Part shown: piece by piece, positions 60,191 through 64,000 of the stretch | Numbering within the stretch: position 1 is the stretch's first letter | How the letters are laid out: each line of letters opens with the position of its first letter | DNA from: Vibrio ishigakensis | GTDB lineage: Bacteria > Pseudomonadota > Gammaproteobacteria > Enterobacterales > Vibrionaceae | Assembly (NCBI RefSeq): GCF_024347675.1 | Contig: NZ_AP024882.1 | Location: 1,178,001 to 1,242,000 of the forward strand | Direction of reading: 5' to 3' | Length of the DNA: 64,000 nt | Notes under the pieces: model-generated | The model's database searches: none | What the model saw: the letters and a program-made list of their open reading frames with translations, nothing else | What the model was told of the DNA's origin: nothing | Program-made: the position numbers and the translations under genes

Positions 60191-61285
60191 ATGAACTCCT
60201 CTCACGACTATTCCAAGCAAGTCATCGATGCCTTTATTAAGATCGTTATTATTGGTCTTCTGCTTTACTGGTGCTACGAAATCCTCAGTCCATTTATGTT
60301 ATTGGTGATCTGGGGCGCGATTATTGCTACCGCTCTTTTCCCTGTGGCTAAGATGCTTGAGGGAAAATTTAAAATCTCACAAGCTAAGGCAAGTTGGTTA
60401 TTGGTCTTGTGTGGTGTGCTAGTTCTGGTTGTTCCTACTTATCTGGTTTCGGACAGTCTATTCACTACGGCAAGCGATGTTTACGATGGTATCCAAGAGG
60501 GCTCGTTTGAGCTGAAACCACCTTCAGAATCTGTGAAGTCTTGGCCAGTCGTCGGTGAGAAGGTTTATGCTACCTTGCTAGGCCTATCTGCCAACCTAAT
60601 GAAGGCGTTAGCGGAGTATGCTGATCAGGTTAAAAGCGTTCTAGGCACAATCGCTTCATCTATTGGCTCACTTGCTGGTGGCATACTGCAGTTCATTATC
60701 TCGCTGTTGATCTCTGGCGTATTCATGAGTAATGCACAAGCGTGTCAAAAGGCGTTCCAACAGATCTCCGTTCGTCTTGCTGGTGAGTATGGTGCTCAGT
60801 TTACTGATATTGCTAAAGCGACAGTACGCAGCGTGGTGCAGGGTGTAATCGGCGTTGCAATTACCCAAGCGATTATGGCGGCTATCGGTTTGTATCTTGC
60901 GGGCATTCCTTTTGCTGGCCTTTGGGTTGTAGCCGTACTCATCGTAGCGATAATCCAGCTTCCACCTATCATTGCGCTTATTCCTGCCATTATCTTTGCC
61001 TGGACCACAGACACTACCTTAGTCGCGAGTCTGTTCACTATCTGGTGTGTGCTGGTAAGCGCCAGTGACGCGGTATTAAAACCTATGTTGATGGGACGTG
61101 GGACTGACATTCCTATGCTAGTCATTCTGCTTGGTGCTATCGGTGGTATGGCGATGTCAGGCATTGTGGGGCTATTCGTAGGTGCGGTTGTACTTGCTGT
61201 AACGCATCGCTTGTTTGTTGCTTGGCTAGCTCAGTCCGAAGTAGATATCGAGCAGATTGAGCAAACTAAACAAGAGAGCGAATAA
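60191..61285 (+). CDS. AI-2E-family membrane transporter (YdiK-like)
   Basis: 364 residues of the AI-2E (PF01594, TqsA/YdiK) family. Eight or so hydrophobic segments in the usual pattern: IVIIGLLLYWCYEIL and ILVLCGV-type helices near the start, a soluble middle (about residues 95-160), and a C-terminal helix group with LYLAGIPFAGLWVVAVLIVAIIQLPPIIALIP and LKPMLMGRG. Members export small molecules or ions (autoinducer-2, Na+/H+ exchange). GATGAGATATG stands at the start. The stop codon overlaps the next gene's ATG (TAATG), so the two are translationally coupled. Confidence 0.85.
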   Translation: MNSSHDYSKQVIDAFIKIVIIGLLLYWCYEILSPFMLLVIWGAIIATALFPVAKMLEGKFKISQAKASWLLVLCGVLVLVVPTYLVSDSLFTTASDVYDGIQEGSFELKPPSESVKSWPVVGEKVYATLLGLSANLMKALAEYADQVKSVLGTIASSIGSLAGGILQFIISLLISGVFMSNAQACQKAFQQISVRLAGEYGAQFTDIAKATVRSVVQGVIGVAITQAIMAAIGLYLAGIPFAGLWVVAVLIVAIIQLPPIIALIPAIIFAWTTDTTLVASLFTIWCVLVSASDAVLKPMLMGRGTDIPMLVILLGAIGGMAMSGIVGLFVGAVVLAVTHRLFVAWLAQSEVDIEQIEQTKQESE

Positions 61286-61965
61286 TGGCGAAGATATCCG
61301 AACGCGATAACTTTCTTTTTTTGTTTGTAGCCTTGGTGGTGCTGCTTGCTGGCTGTGCCATCATGGAGCAGTTCTTTGATACAGGGCAGGGCATAGTGCT
61401 CATTGGTTTGCTGTTTTGTATGTCGGCTTCAACCTTGGGAATTGAAAAGAAAAGGTCACTAACTCGAGGTTGGTTTGGCTTCTTGACGGTAACCGTTCTA
61501 ATCACCTCCATCGCATCCATATTGCAAGCGGCCAACTTAGCGGTTGTGTCCCTGATAGCGCTTATAATCTTTATCGGCCAATATTTAAGACATGCCACAA
61601 AGCTTGTATTGAAAGCACCGAGAATAGATAAGAACCAGATTGTCGGTTCTATCTGTATCTACTTGATGATGGGCCTTTGGTTTGCCTTTGTTCAACTGCT
61701 TCTATTAGAAATTCTGGATGGCGGTTTCAATGGTATTGAGCATGGTCCATGGCTAGATAATCTATCGCGCATGATCTATTTCAGTTTTATCACTATGACC
61801 TCAGTGGGTTATGGGGTAATTGCACCCACAGAGCCTTTGACGCGTTTTGTCGCTTATTTTGAAGCGGTAGCTGGGGTGTTCTATTTGGCTATCTTAGTTT
61901 CAAGCCTAGTGAGTGCGGGTTTGAGTCAGATAGATGAAAATAAAAGAAACAGCGACTCCGATTAA
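61285..61965 (+). CDS. Two-pore-domain-type (Ion_trans_2) potassium channel
   Basis: 226 residues, all in the membrane apart from a short tail. About five hydrophobic segments; the last two flank a pore helix and selectivity filter FITMTSVGYGVIAP (TSVGYG), the K+ filter signature. There is no RCK or cyclic-nucleotide domain, so it is a bare channel of the KcsA/MthK-pore type preceded by extra helices. Its ATG overlaps the stop of the upstream AI-2E protein by 1 bp, which suggests the two work together, possibly in ion or osmotic balance. Confidence 0.85.
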   Translation: MAKISERDNFLFLFVALVVLLAGCAIMEQFFDTGQGIVLIGLLFCMSASTLGIEKKRSLTRGWFGFLTVTVLITSIASILQAANLAVVSLIALIIFIGQYLRHATKLVLKAPRIDKNQIVGSICIYLMMGLWFAFVQLLLLEILDGGFNGIEHGPWLDNLSRMIYFSFITMTSVGYGVIAPTEPLTRFVAYFEAVAGVFYLAILVSSLVSAGLSQIDENKRNSDSD

Positions 61966-61988
61966 GAGTGAAAATACTTCGAATTTTA

Positions 61989-62016
61989 AAATGCCCGCGT
62001 CATTGCGGGTATTTTT
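61989..62016 (+). terminator. Terminator of the transporter-channel operon
   Basis: AATGCCCGC (61990-61998) pairs with GCGGGTATT around GTCATT. Five T follow. Confidence 0.85.
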
Positions 62017-62111
62017 ATGCCTAGTAGTGTCAACAGACAGACGGTTTTATCAAGCACTCAGACTAAAAATAAGAGCTGCTATAGAAAAACAGTGATCTTT
62101 TTGACCCTTTC

Positions 62112-62140
62112 TTGACGTAGATTTACCTCAGAAAAGTAAT
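62112..62140 (+). promoter_or_regulatory. Putative promoter of the small exported protein
   Basis: -35 TTGACG (62112-62117), 17-bp spacer, -10-like AGTAAT (62135-62140), giving a leader of about 88 nt before the ATG at 62235. Confidence 0.5.
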
Positions 62141-62234
62141 GTAACAAATTATTCTCATACAAATTTCTGTGAGGTTGCCATACTTATTAGGTAGTTCTCC
62201 AAAACACAATGTTCGGAACAAGGGGTAAAGCAAT

Positions 62235-62444
62235 ATGAAAAAAGTAATTGCAATCACACTGGCCACGCTGTTCTCGCTTGCAACAGGTCTAGCTCATGCA
62301 GGCTTAAACGGAGACAAAGTAGGTCAAGATAACCGTCAACACCTACTCGATACGAACCAATCTACAATGAGCTACGCAGATGGTTCGAACGAAAGCGTTG
62401 ATAGCGATTTTGATTGGTCAAAGTCTAACAATAAGAAACGCTAG
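62235..62444 (+). CDS. Small exported protein
   Basis: 69-residue precursor. MKKVIAITLATLFSLATGLAHA is a clear signal peptide, leaving a mature peptide of about 47 residues, Asn/Asp/Ser-rich (NRQHLLDTNQSTMSYADG..) ending in a basic NNKKR tail. It has no cysteine and is probably disordered in the periplasm or medium. AAGGGGT precedes the ATG. It has its own putative promoter and a strong terminator, so it is a real stand-alone transcription unit. I recognise no family. Confidence 0.68.
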   Translation: MKKVIAITLATLFSLATGLAHAGLNGDKVGQDNRQHLLDTNQSTMSYADGSNESVDSDFDWSKSNNKKR

Positions 62445-62469
62445 GCTAGGTAAATAGATAGCCTGAGAG

Positions 62470-62506
62470 AAAAAAAGCCGTGAGCGTATAAACGCTGGCG
62501 GCTTTT
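62470..62506 (+). terminator. Terminator of the small exported protein
   Basis: AAAAGCCG-TG-AGCGT pairs with ACGCT-GG-CGGCTTTT around ATAA; five T. The mirrored A-run makes it usable by the convergent YaeQ gene as well. Confidence 0.85.
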
Positions 62507-62527
62507 TCAATATATGGACCCGGATAA

Positions 62528-63064
62528 TTATCCTTGCAGTACCTCAAGCTGAAACTCGGTGCTAACCTCACCCAGAGTAAGATACACACTATCTTCACTG
62601 CACATCACACTGAAATCATTGGTGCGCTCTAGACCTTGTTCTAGAGATTGTATGGCTTCACCGCTTAGTTTGACGATGGTTACGTCTAGCTGAGATAGCT
62701 TGCCTTGGTTCTTGGTAAACCACATCTGAGATTTAGAATCGCCAAATGGATAGACCGCAACCTTAACGCCAGAGCGGGCTGCCTTTTTCAAACGATCGAC
62801 GCTTGGTTCACCCACTTCAATCCAGGTTTGTAGAATGCCTGCATCATCGTGTTGCCAGATGTCCGGCTGCTCTTGATCAGAAAGTCCTTTGGTAAAGGCA
62901 AGCTCCGGGGTGTAGTTTAGGGCGAAGGCTACCATACGAGCCAACATGCGCTCTTTGGTCTCTGAAGGGTGTAGCGCTACCGTAAGGTTGAAGTCGTCGA
63001 ATTTATTTTGATTAGTATCCGCTAGATTCACGCGGAATTTGTAGATAGTAGGTTTTAAGGCCAC
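62528..63064 (-). CDS. yaeQ: YaeQ family protein
   Basis: 178 residues starting from a GTG (63064). Segments ALKPTIYKFRVNLADTNQN, LHPSETKERMLARMVAFALNY, FTKGLSDQEQPDIWQHDDAG and WIEVGEPSVDRLKKAARS define the YaeQ family, whose fold is a variant of the PD-(D/E)xK nuclease fold. The Glu/Asp/Glu residues of this core are present (SETKERM, EQPDIW, IEVGEP). The biochemical role is uncertain (a link to RfaH-type control of haemolysin was reported long ago in E. coli). It is a single gene that converges on the small exported protein. Confidence 0.9.
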   Translation of the reverse strand: MALKPTIYKFRVNLADTNQNKFDDFNLTVALHPSETKERMLARMVAFALNYTPELAFTKGLSDQEQPDIWQHDDAGILQTWIEVGEPSVDRLKKAARSGVKVAVYPFGDSKSQMWFTKNQGKLSQLDVTIVKLSGEAIQSLEQGLERTNDFSVMCSEDSVYLTLGEVSTEFQLEVLQG

Positions 63065-63151
63065 AACGTCATGCCTGACAAAAGAAATTTGCCGAGATTA
63101 TAACGAAGTTTGTATGGCACAGATATGAAAAAGAAAGGCGGGGAATAAGAA

Positions 63152-63176
63152 GAGGGCCGACATAATGTCGACCCTT
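63152..63176 (-). terminator. Terminator-like hairpin after the cold-shock gene
   Basis: AGGG-C-CGACAT pairs with ATGTCG-A-CCCT, one C/A mismatch. The T run on the minus strand is weak (CTTCTTATT). Confidence 0.55.
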
Positions 63177-63181
63177 AAGAA

Positions 63182-63391
63182 TTACAGTGCTTTGATTTGT
63201 TCAGCTTGAGGGCCTTTTTGGCCGTCAGTTACAACAAATTCTACTTTCTGACCTTCAGAAAGGGAACGGAAACCGTCACCAACGATTGCTGAGAAGTGTG
63301 CGAATACATCTGGTCCATTTTCCTGTTGGATGAAACCAAATCCTTTAGTGTCGTTGAACCATTTTACGGTGCCGGTTACTGTGTTTGACAT
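63182..63391 (-). CDS. Cold-shock protein, CspA family
   Basis: 69 residues, a single OB-fold cold-shock domain: [18 protein letters not shown] with RNP1 (KGFGFI) and VFAHFSAI with RNP2, ending in QAEQIKAL. It binds single-stranded RNA and DNA and acts as an RNA chaperone. It resembles V. cholerae CspV on chromosome II, but CspA-family members are too alike to name by eye. A GGAAAATCG region lies before the ATG. The 5' region is long (286 bp to the divergent OsmC gene), as usual for cold-shock mRNAs with a regulatory leader. Confidence 0.93.
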   Translation of the reverse strand: MSNTVTGTVKWFNDTKGFGFIQQENGPDVFAHFSAIVGDGFRSLSEGQKVEFVVTDGQKGPQAEQIKAL

Positions 63392-63677
63392 TGTCGATTT
63401 TCCTTAACAATAAAAATATAGCCAATAAAAGGGGGAAGCTTTATTGGGTTGGCTTCTTTCGCCCTCGAAAGCCAGTTTATGAACATCCTTGTATAAGTCA
63501 ACGACCCAAGTATTTGTTTTATGTATAGATTTTCATTTCTGTTACCTTGTCTGCATTTTTTATAATCATATTTCAAAGATTATTTATTTGTCATTTGAGT
63601 GCAAAAAAACAGCACTGTTTTGTGTGGCACAAATAATTGGGTATAGTGTCGGAAACAAATAAGGATGGTATTTAATT
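63392..63677. other. Csp leader / OsmC promoter region
   Basis: 286 bp, AT-rich, with the long leader of the cold-shock gene on the minus strand and the promoter of the OsmC-like gene on the plus strand. A TTTTGTGTGGCACAAA near-palindrome at about 63619-63633 is the only dyad I saw. Confidence 0.4.
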
Positions 63678-64000
63678 ATGCAAGCAACTGTATCTTGGGT
63701 AGATGATTTTAAATTTATCGGCGAGTCTCAATCTGGTCACTCTGTAGTGATGGACGGCAGTGGCGGCAAGACTGCACCAAGCCCGATGGAAATGGTTCTG
63801 ATTGCGGCGGGCGGTTGCAGCTCTGTTGATGTAGTTGACGGTCTGAAAAGTGCTGAACAAGCAGTAACTGGCTGTGTGGCAAAGCTTTCGAGTGAACGTC
63901 GTGAGGTTGCGCCTAAGTACTTCACTGCCATTAATATCCACTTTGAAGTATCAGGTGAAAACCTAGACCCTGAACTAGTGGCTAAGGTATGTGCCGATTC
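63678..64000 (+). CDS. OsmC/YhfA-family protein (N-terminal part)
   Basis: At least 107 residues, cut by the right edge. AAGGATGG precedes the ATG. The sequence MQATVSWVDDFKFIGESQSGHSVVMDG.., KTAPSPMEMVLIAAGGCSSVDVV, then SSERREVAPKYFTAINIHFEVSG matches E. coli YhfA closely in my memory. OsmC-fold proteins use two Cys thiols to reduce organic peroxides; the first (GGCSS) is present and the second lies outside the window. Several YhfA-type members have unproven function. Confidence 0.87.
   Translation, partial: MQATVSWVDDFKFIGESQSGHSVVMDGSGGKTAPSPMEMVLIAAGGCSSVDVVDGLKSAEQAVTGCVAKLSSERREVAPKYFTAINIHFEVSGENLDPELVAKVCAD

Noticed and set aside
1..64000. CRISPR arrays, prophage, tRNA or rRNA genes
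   Set aside because: No short regularly spaced repeat/spacer pattern, no phage structural genes, and no cloverleaf or rRNA-like stretch was seen on either strand.

Overview
The window looks like a segment of a Vibrio-type gammaproteobacterial chromosome. The pointers are a LuxT-type TetR regulator, a CsrB-family RNA with a GacA/VarA-type box, several Vibrio-style porins, a giant T1SS-143-repeat protein with a VCA0849-type C-terminus, and a luxT / pyrC / cold-shock gene set that in V. cholerae lies on chromosome II. That assignment rests on remembered protein families, not on a database search. I saw no phage, plasmid-replication, CRISPR, rRNA or tRNA genes. The only mobile-looking DNA is a MITE-like element in front of glpK.

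1-9.1 kb: a truncated CxxC thioredoxin-like gene, an OmpU/OmpL-type porin, a small zinc-ribbon protein, DUF1415 and an NfsA-like nitroreductase. Next come a CsrB-family regulatory RNA (minus strand, about 3380-3643), a small exported protein, and three more outer-membrane barrels. Two of these barrels are tandem paralogues that also share their upstream DNA.

9.1-20.9 kb: a carbohydrate block. A ScrR-like LacI repressor diverges from a ScrK fructokinase with two palindromic operators between them; related operator-like sites sit upstream of the two tandem porins. Then a LysR regulator, a FadL-family channel, a LysR/MDR-oxidoreductase divergent pair, an intracellular family-2 beta-mannosidase with a CRP-like site, a stand-alone CBM48 protein, a Mak-type ROK sugar kinase, a small unknown protein and a pirin. 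Beta-mannosidase plus Mak would release and phosphorylate mannose. ScrK would handle fructose from sucrose, but no sucrose hydrolase or PTS gene is in the window.

21.2-40.4 kb: one 6399-codon gene for a giant, acidic, type I secreted surface protein. It has an N-terminal retention-module-like region, 24 tandem repeats of about 138 residues, a mixed Ig/cadherin-like zone, five repeats of about 135 residues, RTX nonapeptides and a T1SS C-terminus. No secretion genes flank it.

40.5-64 kb: chromosomal housekeeping and accessory genes: a LonC-like protease, a MaoC hydratase, a PstS-like binding protein, glgC divergent from glpK, pyrC with a PurR-like box, a short YcbX-like MOSC protein, nadE divergent from a nadD-like gene, an acyltransferase, luxT, a structured leader before two small genes, ppiC, a CRP-linked barrel protein, an amidase-permease pair, an AI-2E-family membrane protein overlapping a K+ channel, YaeQ, a cold-shock protein and a truncated OsmC/YhfA gene. 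Most transcription units end in clear hairpin terminators, many of them shared by convergent genes.
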